Of a stretch of DNA of 64,000 nt, positions 8,569 through 18,914 are shown piece after piece. A model generated the notes under the pieces. The model searched no databases and was not told the origin of the DNA. It saw only the letters and a program-made list of their open reading frames with translations. The stretch comes from Agrococcus sp. SGAir0287 (lineage in GTDB: Bacteria > Actinomycetota > Actinomycetes > Actinomycetales > Microbacteriaceae): NCBI RefSeq assembly GCF_005484985.1, contig NZ_CP027942.1:2294001-2358000 (forward strand), read 5' to 3'. Both the position numbers and the translations under genes were made by a program. The first letter of the stretch is position 1. Each line of letters begins with the position of its first letter.

Positions 8569-9672
8569 GTGAGCGACCTCGTGATCCCCGCCTCCCTGCT
8601 GCCCGCCGACGGACGCTTCGGGTGCGGCCCCGCCAAGGTGCGGCCCGCCCAGGTCGAGGCGCTCGCGGCCTCCGGGCTGCTCGGCACGAGCCACCGCCAG
8701 GCGCCGGTGCGGGGTCTCGTCGCGTCGGTGCGCTCGCGCATCGCCGACCTCCTCTCGGCACCCGACGGCTACGAGGTGATCCTCGGCAACGGCGGCTCGA
8801 CCGCCTTCTGGGACGCAGCGGCGTTCGGCCTGATCGAGCGCCGCTCGCACCACCTCGCCTTCGGCGAGTTCGGCGCGAAGTTCGCGAAGGCCGTGAGCAC
8901 GCCCTGGCTCGAGGCGCCGAGCGTCGCGAGCGCGCCCGCAGGCGGTCGGCCCACCCTCGAGCCCGTGGGCGGCGTCGACGTCGTCGCGTATCCCCACAAC
9001 GAGACCTCGACGGGCGTCATGCACCCCGTCGTGCGCGCCGAGCACGGCCTGACGGTCGTCGACGCGACGAGCGCCGCGGGCGGCATCGACCTCGACGCGA
9101 GCGCGGCGGACGTCTACTACTTCGCGCCGCAGAAGAACCTCGGCTCGGACGGCGGCCTCTGGCTCGCGCTCGTCTCGCCCGCCGCCATCGAGCGCATCGA
9201 GTCGATCGCGGCCTCCGACCGCTACGTGCCGGACTCGCTCAGCCTCAAGCAGGCGCTCGACAACTCCCGGCTCGAGCAGACGCTGAACACCCCGGCGATC
9301 GCCACGCTCGTGCTGCTCGACGAGCAGCTGGGCTGGATGCTCGAGCAGGGGGGCCTGACCGCCATGGCCGCGCGGACGCGCACGTCGTCGGACACGCTCT
9401 ACGCATGGGCGGAGGGTCGCGCCGATGCCCAGCCGTTCGTCGCCGACCCCGAGCACCGCTCGCAGGTCGTCGTCACGATCGACTTCGACGAGTCCGTCGA
9501 CGCCACGGCCGTGACGAGGGCGCTGCGCGCCAACGGCATCGTCGACACCGAGCCGTACCGCAAGCTCGGCCGCAATCAGATCCGCGTCGCGACCTTCGCG
9601 AGCATCGATCCCGCCGACGTCGAGGCGCTCGTCGCATGCCTCGACCACGTGCTCGAGCGCATCGAGCGCTGA
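8569..9672 (+). CDS. serC: Phosphoserine aminotransferase
   Basis: This PLP enzyme (367 residues) converts 3-phosphohydroxypyruvate and glutamate to phosphoserine in serine synthesis. Its opening ([17 protein letters not shown]) and the lysine motif [12 protein letters not shown], in which K forms the Schiff base, fit the actinobacterial SerC branch. HNETSTGV is the substrate-phosphate region. The GTG at 8569 is 6 bases after TAGACT (8557-8562), an arrangement typical of a leaderless transcript, and no Shine-Dalgarno is present. It ends 40 bases before the convergent DUF3027 gene. Confidence 0.93.
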   Translation: MSDLVIPASLLPADGRFGCGPAKVRPAQVEALAASGLLGTSHRQAPVRGLVASVRSRIADLLSAPDGYEVILGNGGSTAFWDAAAFGLIERRSHHLAFGEFGAKFAKAVSTPWLEAPSVASAPAGGRPTLEPVGGVDVVAYPHNETSTGVMHPVVRAEHGLTVVDATSAAGGIDLDASAADVYYFAPQKNLGSDGGLWLALVSPAAIERIESIAASDRYVPDSLSLKQALDNSRLEQTLNTPAIATLVLLDEQLGWMLEQGGLTAMAARTRTSSDTLYAWAEGRADAQPFVADPEHRSQVVVTIDFDESVDATAVTRALRANGIVDTEPYRKLGRNQIRVATFASIDPADVEALVACLDHVLERIER

Positions 9673-9712
9673 CCGGCTCGCGGCCCCGCCTCAGGCCGGG
9701 ACGCAGGGCGCG

Positions 9713-10231
9713 TCAGCGGCCCGGCGCCTCCTCGCCGTCGCCGTCCGACGCCGCGTGCTGGTCGACGTCCAGACCGTCATCGTCGGCGTCGTCGCTCACG
9801 AGGTCGCGCTCGTCGAAGTCGCCGAAGCCCTCCTCGTCGTCGTCCTCGTCCTCGGCGTCGTCGTCCGACTCGTCGTCGTCCGATCCGTCGGCATCCGCCT
9901 CGTCCTCGGCATCGTCGTCCCCAGCGGCCTCCTTGGCCGCGAGGTACTCGGCGAGACGGTCGGCCCACGGCACCCAGTCGGGCGCGACGAGCGAGCCCTC
10001 GCCGGGCAGCAGCGCGACCTCGAGGACCGTCTGCGCACCCTCGTCGTCCGTCGCGAGCGTCACGGTCCACAGCCAGTCGGGGTAGCCCGAGAGCTGCGAG
10101 CGGTAGCGCAGCGCGAGCACGCCGTGCTCGTCGACGGCGTCGACGACCTCGCCGACCGCGCCGACGGGCGCGACCTCGTCGAGCGCCGCCTCCGCCAGAC
10201 GCAGCGCATCCGCGCTCGGCACCGTCGTCAT
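9713..10231 (-). CDS. DUF3027-family acidic protein
   Basis: The 172-residue protein has a conserved half (about 1-95) with YPDWLWTVTLA and WVPWADRL, matching the actinobacterial DUF3027 family. A C-terminal tail (about 100-165) is composed almost entirely of Asp and Glu. Its ATG at 10231 overlaps the stop codon of the upstream cold-shock gene by one base, so the two are translationally coupled. The family is commonly found beside a cold-shock-domain gene. Function is unknown; the acidic tail could mimic nucleic acid or bind basic proteins, which is only a guess. Confidence 0.85.
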   Translation of the reverse strand: MTTVPSADALRLAEAALDEVAPVGAVGEVVDAVDEHGVLALRYRSQLSGYPDWLWTVTLATDDEGAQTVLEVALLPGEGSLVAPDWVPWADRLAEYLAAKEAAGDDDAEDEADADGSDDDESDDDAEDEDDDEEGFGDFDERDLVSDDADDDGLDVDQHAASDGDGEEAPGR

Positions 10232-10614
10232 CACGCCTCCAGGTCGTCGGCGACGCGGCGCAGGACGGTCGCGACCTTGCGCGCCTGCTCCGAGCTCGGG
10301 TAGCGCCCGTGCCGCAGGCCCTCGCCCACGCCGTCGAGCAGCTTCACGAGGTCCTCGACGATGACCGCCATGTCCTCGCTGCTGCGACGCGCCTGACGGA
10401 CGGCGGAGACGACGGGAGCGTCGAGCACGCGCAGCGACAGCGCCTGCGCGCCCCGTCGCCCCTCGGCGACGCCGTACTCGACGCGGGTGCCGGCCTTGAG
10501 CGCGGCGCCGTCGGGCACGGCGGATGCGTGCACGAAGACCTCGACGCCGTCGTCGCCGGCGATGAAGCCGAAGCCCTTGTCGTCGTCGAAGAACTTGACC
10601 TTGCCAGTGGGCAC
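10231..10614 (-). CDS. Cold-shock domain protein with C-terminal helical extension
   Basis: The start is GTG at 10614 after AAGGAG. The 127-residue protein begins with a cold-shock OB fold: GKVKFFDDDKGFGFI carries the RNP1-like aromatic surface and VFVHASAV the RNP2-like strand. The domain ends near residue 63. The remaining 60 residues are helical and highly charged, almost doubling the usual 65-70-residue CspA length. It probably binds single-stranded RNA or DNA. It forms a two-gene unit with the DUF3027 gene and is divergent from the small membrane protein at 10679. Confidence 0.9.
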   Translation of the reverse strand: MPTGKVKFFDDDKGFGFIAGDDGVEVFVHASAVPDGAALKAGTRVEYGVAEGRRGAQALSLRVLDAPVVSAVRQARRSSEDMAVIVEDLVKLLDGVGEGLRHGRYPSSEQARKVATVLRRVADDLEA

Positions 10615-10678
10615 GATGCTCCTTGGGGTGCGGGGGTGGTGCGGCGTCCAGGCTATCGTCCGCTGGTAGCATCGACGG

Positions 10679-10942
10679 ATGCCCACCGAGCGCCGCGCCG
10701 ACCCGATCGGCGCCGTCGAGCGGTGGCTCGCGATCGCCGCGGCCGTGCTCGTCGGCCTCGCGCTGCTGGGCTTCGCGGTGACGCTCGTGCAGATCGGCCT
10801 GCAGGACGCCTGGCCGTGGCTGACGTCAGGACCGTGGCCCTACGCATTCCTCGTGCCGACGTTCGCGCTGCCGGGCGGACTGCTGTGCGTGCTCGCGCTG
10901 CTCGCGATCACGGCGGTGCGCAAGGGACGCGGTCGGGGCTGA
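10679..10942 (+). CDS. Small two-helix membrane protein, function unknown
   Basis: The 87-residue product has two hydrophobic segments (about 16-38 and 56-80) separated by a short loop with WPWLTSGPWPY, and a basic C-terminus. The ATG lies 6 bases after TAGCAT (10667-10672), which suggests a leaderless transcript. The gene ends one base before the XPB-partner gene, so the two are probably co-transcribed. No family is recognised. Confidence 0.75.
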   Translation: MPTERRADPIGAVERWLAIAAAVLVGLALLGFAVTLVQIGLQDAWPWLTSGPWPYAFLVPTFALPGGLLCVLALLAITAVRKGRGRG

Positions 10943-10943
10943 C

Positions 10944-12563
10944 GTGCCGACCACGGTCGAGCTCGCGAGCGCGCTGCAGGCGCTGAGCGACGACGCGCTG
11001 GACCATCTCGTGCGCGCACGCCACGTGCCGCAGCACGCCGTGATTTACTTCGACGTCGCCGAGCAGCTCCTGCGGCCCGAGTCCATCGCCGCCGCGCTCG
11101 AGTCGGTCGACGTCGACGAGCTCGCCGTCCTCGCCTCCGGCGCGACCACCCCGCGACTCGACGCCCTCGGGCTCGGGGTCGCCGGCGACGCGTTCGACGA
11201 GGCGCGCAGGCAGGCGGCGTCGGCGGCCCCGGCGCCCGCGGCCTCCTCGGCATCGGCCGGCGACGAGCGGCGTGCGGCGGAGGAGGCCTTCGCATCCACC
11301 CTGCTCGTCGCCGAGATCGTGCGCGCGGCGCGCGAGCAGCCGCTGCAGGTCCTCGCGCGCGGCGCGCTCGCCATGTCGGACGCCCGCCGGCTCGCCGAGC
11401 TGCTGGACGACGCTCCCGAGTCCGTGCTCGATGCCGTGGCCATCGCGCGCGGGGCGCGGCTGCTCGCGCAGCGGGACGCCGCGCTCGTCGCCTCGACGGA
11501 TGCGCCCGGCTGGCTCGCGCTCGCGCTCCCGCAGCGCTGGGAGGTGCTGCGCGACGGATGGCTCGCCTCGCTCGAGCACGAGGAGCGCGTCGTCGCGACC
11601 AGCGACGATGCGCCCGCGGCGCGCTTCCCGCTCGCGAGCGCGGCGACGCTCGAGCGCCTGGGCGTCGTGGTGCGCCGCGCGTCGCGACTCGGGCTGCGCG
11701 ACGGCGCCGCGACCGGCCTCGCCGACGGCGACGGCGCCGAGCGGCTCGAGCGGCTCGTGCCGCAGGAGGTCTCGTCGGCCTACGTGCAGCCCGACCTCAC
11801 GATCGTCGTGCCCGGTCCGCTCGTGCCGACCCTCGAGTCGCGCCTGCGGCTCGTCGCCGACATCGAGCAGCGCGGCACCGCCTCGACCTACCGGATGACG
11901 CTCGCCTCGATCTCCCGCGGCCTCGCGTCGGGCGAGGACGAGGCGAGCATCCTCGCGCTCCTCTCGACGATCTCGCTCACGGGGGTGCCGCAGCCCGTCG
12001 CCTACCTCGTGCGCGACGCCGCAGCGCGCTTCGGCGCCGTGCGGGTCCTGGCGCTCGCCGAGGGTCCCGATCGCACCGCCGTGCGCGCCGAGCCCGCGCT
12101 CGCCGCCGAGCTCGCCATCGACCAGGGACTCGCCGCGCTGCGGCTGCGCGCGGAGGGGCCGCGGCGGCTCGTGACCCGCGCGGAGCCGACGACGGTGCTG
12201 GCCGCGCTCCGCTCGCGGCGGTACCCGGCGGCGATGGAGGACGCCGACGGCGCCCTCCTCGCGCCCGCGCGCCACGAGGCGGAGGTGCTCGCCCCCGCTC
12301 CGACGCCGCTCGTGCAGCGGCTGCGCGGCTCGGGCTTCGACGTCGGCGGCGAGGAGCGCGCGTGGCTCGAGCGGCGGCTGCAGGTCGCCGCCCGCGACAA
12401 GGTGAGCGTGCAGGTGCGCGTCGCGGTCGGCGACGAGGAGCGCGAGCTGTCGCTGCTGCCACTCGGCGTCGCCAACGGGCGCCTGCGCGCGCGCGATCTG
12501 GCGAGCGACGTCGAGCGCACGCTGCCCGTCACCGCCATCACGCACCTCGCGGGCGTGCCGTGA
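10944..12563 (+). CDS. Helicase-associated protein, XPB partner (Rv0862c-like)
   Basis: The 539-residue protein has no P-loop. Helical repeats fill the N-terminal half, and a C-terminal region with RVRVAVGDEERELSL and LPVTAITHLAGV matches the helicase C-terminal-like domain of the actinobacterial partner of XPB. The same gene order, partner followed by XPB helicase, is known from mycobacteria (Rv0862c-Rv0861c). GTG at 10944 begins one base after the preceding stop. It probably regulates or tethers the helicase in DNA repair; no biochemical role is established. Confidence 0.82.
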   Translation: MPTTVELASALQALSDDALDHLVRARHVPQHAVIYFDVAEQLLRPESIAAALESVDVDELAVLASGATTPRLDALGLGVAGDAFDEARRQAASAAPAPAASSASAGDERRAAEEAFASTLLVAEIVRAAREQPLQVLARGALAMSDARRLAELLDDAPESVLDAVAIARGARLLAQRDAALVASTDAPGWLALALPQRWEVLRDGWLASLEHEERVVATSDDAPAARFPLASAATLERLGVVVRRASRLGLRDGAATGLADGDGAERLERLVPQEVSSAYVQPDLTIVVPGPLVPTLESRLRLVADIEQRGTASTYRMTLASISRGLASGEDEASILALLSTISLTGVPQPVAYLVRDAAARFGAVRVLALAEGPDRTAVRAEPALAAELAIDQGLAALRLRAEGPRRLVTRAEPTTVLAALRSRRYPAAMEDADGALLAPARHEAEVLAPAPTPLVQRLRGSGFDVGGEERAWLERRLQVAARDKVSVQVRVAVGDEERELSLLPLGVANGRLRARDLASDVERTLPVTAITHLAGVP

Positions 12564-12594
12564 CCCATAGGCCGCACGGCTAGGCTCGACGGTC

Positions 12595-14223
12595 GTGAAC
12601 GACGGCCCGCTGATCGTGCAGAGCGACCGCACCGTGCTGCTCGAGGTGGCGCACCCTGCGGCCGCTGACGCCCGCCATGAGCTCGCGGTCTTCGCCGAGC
12701 TCGAGCGAGCGCCCGAGCACATCCACACGTACCGCATCACGCAGCTCGGGCTGTGGAACGCGCGCGCGGCCGGCCACACGGCCGACGAGATGCTCGGCAC
12801 GCTCGAGCGGCACGCGCGCTTCCCCGTGCCGTCGGCCGTCGCGCTCGACATGCGCGAGACGGTCTCCCGCTACGGTCGGCTGACGATCGACCGGGACGAC
12901 GAGGGGCTGCGGCTGCGCAGCGACGACCGCCCCGTGCTCGCCGAGGTGCGGCGATCGAAGCGCATCGCCCCGCTGCTCGCGGAGGACGTGGAGGGCGGCA
13001 TCCGCATCGTCGACTGGGCGCGGGGCCAGCTGAAGCAGGAGCTCGTCAAGATCGGCTGGCCGGCCGAGGACCTCGCCGGCTTCACGCCCGGGACCCCCTT
13101 CGACATCGACCTCGTCGAGGACGGCTGGGTGCTGCGGCCCTACCAGCAGGACGCCGTGCGGCACTTCGCGGATGCCGGCTCCGGCGTCGTGGTGCTGCCC
13201 TGCGGCGCCGGCAAGACGATCGTGGGCGCCGCGGCGATGGCCGCGACCGACACGACGACCCTCATCCTCGTCACGAACACCGTCTCCGCGCGCCAGTGGC
13301 GTGCCGAGCTGCTCGCGCGCACGACGCTCACCGAGGACGACATCGGCGAGTACTCGGGCCAGTCCAAGGAGATCCGGCCCGTCACGATCGCGACGTACCA
13401 GATCCTCACGGCGAAGCGCGCCGGCGAGCTCGCGCATCTGCGCGTGCTCGACGCCCTCGACTGGGGGCTCGTCGTCTACGACGAGGTGCACCTGCTGCCC
13501 GCCCCGGTGTTCAAGCTGACGGCCGACCTGCAGGCCAGGCGACGCCTCGGGCTCACCGCGACGCTCGTGCGCGAGGACGGCCGCGAGTCCGACGTGTTCA
13601 GCCTCATCGGCCCCAAGCGCTTCGACGCACCGTGGAAGGAGATCGAGGCGCAGGGGTTCATCTCCCCCGCCGCGTGCTTCGAGGTGCGCATCGACCTCAC
13701 CGAGTCGGAGCGGCTCGAGTACGCCGCGAGCGCCGACCGCGAGCGCTACCGCATCGCGGCGTCGAGCCCCGCGAAGGTCACGGTCGCGAAGCGCATCCTG
13801 CGTCGCCACGAGGGCGAGCAGACGCTCGTCATCGGCCAGTACCTCGATCAGCTCGACGAGCTCGCCGAGGCGCTCGACGCGCCGCTCGTCACCGGCCAGA
13901 CCCCCGTCGACGAGCGCGAGCGCCTCTTCCAGGGCTTCCGCGAGGGCACGATCGGCACGCTCGTCGTCTCGAAGGTCGCGAACTTCTCGGTCGACCTGCC
14001 AGATGCGTCCGTCGCCATCCAGGTGTCGGGATCCTTCGGCTCGCGGCAGGAGGAGGCGCAGCGGCTCGGCCGGCTCCTGCGGCCGAAGTCGGGCGGGCGC
14101 AGCGCCTCGTTCTACACGCTCGTCGCGCGGGACACGATCGACCAGGACTTCGCACTCGGCCGCCAGCGGTTCCTCGCGGAGCAGGGCTACTCGTACGAGA
14201 TCCTCGACGCCGCCGACCTGTAG
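12595..14223 (+). CDS. XPB-type DNA repair helicase
   Basis: The product (542 residues) is a superfamily 2, 3'-to-5' DNA helicase of the bacterial XPB/Ercc3 type. An N-terminal damage-recognition-like domain (about 1-170) is followed by motif I LPCGAGKT (K207), motif II YDEVHLLP, motif III TATLVRED, and the C-terminal lobe with SGSFGSRQEEAQRLGRLLRP, which carries the arginine fingers. The motif II spelling DEVH is as expected for XPB. GTG at 12595 is 8 bases after TAGGCT (12581-12586), again a leaderless-type start inside the operon, so it may have its own promoter. Confidence 0.92.
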   Translation: MNDGPLIVQSDRTVLLEVAHPAAADARHELAVFAELERAPEHIHTYRITQLGLWNARAAGHTADEMLGTLERHARFPVPSAVALDMRETVSRYGRLTIDRDDEGLRLRSDDRPVLAEVRRSKRIAPLLAEDVEGGIRIVDWARGQLKQELVKIGWPAEDLAGFTPGTPFDIDLVEDGWVLRPYQQDAVRHFADAGSGVVVLPCGAGKTIVGAAAMAATDTTTLILVTNTVSARQWRAELLARTTLTEDDIGEYSGQSKEIRPVTIATYQILTAKRAGELAHLRVLDALDWGLVVYDEVHLLPAPVFKLTADLQARRRLGLTATLVREDGRESDVFSLIGPKRFDAPWKEIEAQGFISPAACFEVRIDLTESERLEYAASADRERYRIAASSPAKVTVAKRILRRHEGEQTLVIGQYLDQLDELAEALDAPLVTGQTPVDERERLFQGFREGTIGTLVVSKVANFSVDLPDASVAIQVSGSFGSRQEEAQRLGRLLRPKSGGRSASFYTLVARDTIDQDFALGRQRFLAEQGYSYEILDAADL

Positions 14224-14245
14224 GCGGGACCTCCTCGCTCGACCG

Positions 14246-14288
14246 CCGTCAGGGGACGGCGTCCAGGCTGCGGTCAGGATACGGTCAG
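14246..14288 (+). promoter_or_regulatory. Direct repeats in response-regulator promoter, putative autoregulatory site
   Basis: The heptamer CGGTCAG occurs at 14271-14277 and 14282-14288, an 11-bp period (4-base spacer), and a near copy CCGTCAG is at 14246-14252. Tandem heptamers one helical turn apart are the usual binding pattern of OmpR/PhoB-family regulators, and these lie 11 bases before the regulator's own start. Confidence 0.5.
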
Positions 14289-14299
14289 AGACTGTGGGC

Positions 14300-14998
14300 A
14301 TGACCGACCAGTCCCCGAAGATCCTCGTCGTCGACGACGAGCCGCACATCCGCGACCTGCTCACGACGAGCCTGCGCTTCAGCGGGTTCGAGGTGCGCTC
14401 GGTGGGCGCGGGCGCCGCAGCCATCTCCGCGGTGCTCGAGGACGAGCCGGACCTCATCCTGCTCGACGTCATGCTGCCCGACATCAACGGCTTCGGCGTC
14501 ACGAAGCGCCTGCGCGCCTCGGGCTTCACGTCGCCCATCCTGTTCCTCACCGCCAAGGACGACACGGAGGACAAGGTCACGGGCCTCACGGTCGGCGGCG
14601 ACGACTACGTCACGAAGCCGTTCTCGCTCGACGAGATCATCGCGCGCATCAAGGCCATCCTGCGCCGCACGCGCGCGGAGGACGACGACGCGACGCTGCG
14701 CATCGGCGAGGTCGTCATGAACCAGGACACGCACGAGGTGACCGTCGGCGACGAGGAGATCGAGCTCTCGCCCACGGAGTTCAAGCTGCTGCGCTACCTC
14801 ATGCTCAACCCGAACCGCGTGCTGTCGAAGACGCAGATCCTCGACCACGTCTGGGAGTACGACTTCAACGGCGACGTCGGCATCGTCGAGTCGTACATCT
14901 CGTACCTTCGCCGCAAGGTCGACGGGCACACGAGCGAGCCCATGATCATCACGAAGCGCGGGTTCGGGTACATGCTCAAGGCTCCGAAGTCCGCGTAG
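14300..14998 (+). CDS. OmpR/PhoB-family response regulator
   Basis: The 232-residue protein has a receiver domain with acidic pocket DDE at 12-14, phosphoacceptor D56 (LILLDVMLPD), T in FLTAKDD and K in YVTKPFS. A C-terminal winged helix follows, with SPTEFKLLRYL and a recognition region around YISYLRRKVD. The start is the ATG at 14300. It is followed after 4 bases by its histidine kinase gene. The sequence looks most like the PhoP/MprA/TrcR branch, but the stimulus is not evident. Two 11-bp-spaced repeats in its own promoter suggest autoregulation. Confidence 0.9.
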   Translation: MTDQSPKILVVDDEPHIRDLLTTSLRFSGFEVRSVGAGAAAISAVLEDEPDLILLDVMLPDINGFGVTKRLRASGFTSPILFLTAKDDTEDKVTGLTVGGDDYVTKPFSLDEIIARIKAILRRTRAEDDDATLRIGEVVMNQDTHEVTVGDEEIELSPTEFKLLRYLMLNPNRVLSKTQILDHVWEYDFNGDVGIVESYISYLRRKVDGHTSEPMIITKRGFGYMLKAPKSA

Positions 14999-15002
14999 CC
15001 GC

Positions 15003-16625
15003 GTGCGTTCGCTGCGCAGGCGCCTGGGCAGCGTCTCGCTCGCAGGCCGGATCACGGTCCTCATCGTCGTCGTCATGACGATCGGCCTGCTCATCGCAGG
15101 CGTGGGCACCATGACGGTCGTGCGCCAGTCGCTGCTCGACGGCACCGACCGCGACCTGCAGTTCGCGCTGGCGACGTACGACGACCTCGAGGTCGCGAGC
15201 CTCGACATCGACTCCGGCGCGTGCCAGCTCGACGGCATCCCCGCGACCTACTACCTCGCGCTGCTCGACGCCAACGGCGCCATCCTGTGCCGCAACAGCC
15301 CCGGCGGCGAGGAGTCGCCCGGGCTGCCGGACCTCGACGGGGTCTCGCTCGCGTACGTCGCGAGCACGACGGAGCCGTTCAGCGTGCCGTCGCACAACCG
15401 CGAGAGCAGCTGGCGCGTCGACGTGCTCCCCCTCGTGCTCGACGACGACGGACGGCTCGCGACGCTCGCCGTCGCGGTGGGACTCGATCGCGTCGAGAAC
15501 ACGTGGCGCTCGTTCGTGATCGTGTACGCGGGCTTCGCCCTGCTCGCGGTGCTGCTCGGCGCGGCCTTCACGCGCGTGCTCGCCGACACGGCGCTGCGCC
15601 AGCTGCGCACGGTCGCGCAGGTCGCGGAGCGCTTCGCCGACGGCGACTACGAGACCCGGCTCGACCCCGGCGATCCGCGCACGGAGGTCGGCAGCCTGCG
15701 CCAGTCGCTGAACGGCATGCTCGCGCGCGTCGAGACGGCCCTCGAGCAGCGCGACGAGTCGGTGACGCAGATGCGACAGTTCGTCGGCGACGCGAGCCAC
15801 GAGCTGCGCACGCCGCTCGTGTCCGTGCGCGGCTACGCCGAGCTCTACCGCATGGGCGCGATCCAGCGGCCGGAGGACGTCGCGAGCGCGATGGATCGCA
15901 TCGAGCGCGAGGCGAAGCGGATGGGCTCGCTCGTCGAGGACCTCCTGACGCTCGCTCGGCTCGACGAGCGCCGGCCGCTGCAGCTTCGGCCCCTCGACAT
16001 CGTGCCGCTCGTCGACGACGCGGTGAACGACGCCCGCGTCTCGGCGCAGGATCGCGCGTTCCAGATGCTCGCGATCGATCCGGACGCGCAGGTGGCCGTC
16101 GACCCGGCCGCCGCGCCCGCGGAGCTCTTCTCCCCACCGCCCGTCGCGCCCCCCGCCGTCGTGCTCGCCGACGAGAACTCGATGCGCCAGGTGCTCGCGA
16201 ACCTCGTCGGCAACGCCCTGCGCTACACGCAGGAGGGCTCGCCCGTCGAGCTCGGCGTCGGCGTCTCCTGGCGACGGCGCGAGGCGGTCGTGCACGTCAT
16301 CGACCACGGCGAGGGCGTGCCGCCGGCGCTGCGGCGCAAGATCTTCCAGCGCTTCTACCGGGCCGACAAGTCGCGCGCGCGCGACACGGGCGGCTCGGGC
16401 CTCGGGCTCGCGATCGTGCAGGGCATCGTCGCAGCGCACGGCGGCCGCATCGACGTCATCGAGACGCCCGGCGGCGGCGCGACGTTCCGCATCGCCATCC
16501 CGCTCGCCGACGACCGCGCGCTCCTGGAGCTCACCGAGCGCATCCGTCCCGACCAGACGGGGTCGACGGACGTCCGTCCACAGGCGCGTCGCGGCGAGCC
16601 CGGCGAGCAGCCGCCCTCCTCCTAG
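15003..16625 (+). CDS. Membrane sensor histidine kinase
   Basis: The 540-residue protein has two membrane segments (about 15-40 and 166-188) enclosing an extracytoplasmic sensor domain of about 125 residues. HAMP (about 190-240), HisKA with GDASHELRTPL, and an ATPase domain follow; the ATPase domain has N-box NLVGNALRYT, DHGEGVP and GGSGLGLAIV. A proline/alanine-rich insert of about 25 residues sits just before the N-box. The start is GTG at 15003, 4 bases after the regulator stop. It phosphorylates the upstream regulator; its signal is unknown. Confidence 0.92.
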   Translation: MRSLRRRLGSVSLAGRITVLIVVVMTIGLLIAGVGTMTVVRQSLLDGTDRDLQFALATYDDLEVASLDIDSGACQLDGIPATYYLALLDANGAILCRNSPGGEESPGLPDLDGVSLAYVASTTEPFSVPSHNRESSWRVDVLPLVLDDDGRLATLAVAVGLDRVENTWRSFVIVYAGFALLAVLLGAAFTRVLADTALRQLRTVAQVAERFADGDYETRLDPGDPRTEVGSLRQSLNGMLARVETALEQRDESVTQMRQFVGDASHELRTPLVSVRGYAELYRMGAIQRPEDVASAMDRIEREAKRMGSLVEDLLTLARLDERRPLQLRPLDIVPLVDDAVNDARVSAQDRAFQMLAIDPDAQVAVDPAAAPAELFSPPPVAPPAVVLADENSMRQVLANLVGNALRYTQEGSPVELGVGVSWRRREAVVHVIDHGEGVPPALRRKIFQRFYRADKSRARDTGGSGLGLAIVQGIVAAHGGRIDVIETPGGGATFRIAIPLADDRALLELTERIRPDQTGSTDVRPQARRGEPGEQPPSS

Positions 16626-16670
16626 CCTCGCCGCATCCCGGAGCGACCGGGTGGCATCCGAGGAGGACCG

Positions 16671-16961
16671 ATGAGCAGGTACGTCGTCGACAGCGACGCC
16701 ATCGACAGCGCCAGGGCGGCCGCGCACGCGACCGTCGGCAGGATCCAGACCGACGTGGCCGCCCTCCTGGGGCAGCTGCAGGCGCTGCAGGACTCCTGGT
16801 CGGGCGGCGCGTCCGCCGCATTCCAGGGCACCGTCTCGCAGTGGCGCGGCACGCAGGCGAGCGTCGAGGAGTCGCTGCGGCAGATCACGATCGCGCTGCA
16901 GCACGCCGGGCAGCAGTACGCCGACGTCGAGAGCGCGAACATGCGACTCTTCGCCGTCTGA
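16671..16961 (+). CDS. WXG100-family protein (EsxA-like)
   Basis: The 96-residue helical hairpin protein has the turn motif W43-S44-G45 midway, the usual length and no signal peptide. The start is ATG at 16671 after GAGGA. WXG100 proteins are normally type VII secretion substrates, but no EccC, EccD or partner Esx gene is seen here, so the secretion machinery must be elsewhere. It lies 45 bases downstream of the histidine kinase gene. Confidence 0.85.
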   Translation: MSRYVVDSDAIDSARAAAHATVGRIQTDVAALLGQLQALQDSWSGGASAAFQGTVSQWRGTQASVEESLRQITIALQHAGQQYADVESANMRLFAV

Positions 16962-17020
16962 GACCCCCGGGGCTGCTCGGCGTGCGCAGGAGGGCGCGGC
17001 CGGCAGCGCCCGGGGACGCG

Positions 17021-17053
17021 GGAAGGCCCCGAGCGCGATGCTCGGGGCCTTCC
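17021..17053. terminator. Strong hairpin terminator between WXG100 gene and convergent groEL
   Basis: A perfect 14-bp stem (17021-17034 with 17040-17053) and 5-base loop can end transcription from both sides. It lacks a long T-tract, as is common in these genomes. Confidence 0.8.
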
Positions 17054-17068
17054 TGTGCTGGAGGGGCG

Positions 17069-17113
17069 GGGTCTCGTGACGCGCGCTCGCTTCGCTCGCG
17101 CGCTCCTCGACCC
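17069..17113. repeat. Dispersed palindromic intergenic repeat, single copy
   Basis: This stretch contains GTCTCGTGACGCGCGCTCGC, a self-complementary core, and CTCCTCGACC. Its reverse complement matches the arms of the double repeat at 33878-34235. It lies just downstream of groEL. Short palindromes of this type are scattered between genes in Microbacteriaceae. Confidence 0.6.
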
Positions 17114-17159
17114 TGAGCCCTCCGTGCGGAGATCGCTGCGCGATCTCAGCGCTGCGGAC

Positions 17160-18914
<1,755 letters not shown>

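Noticed and set aside
16671-16961. Type VII secretion locus
   Set aside because: Only a single WXG100 gene is present; no EccC, EccD, MycP or second Esx gene lies nearby.
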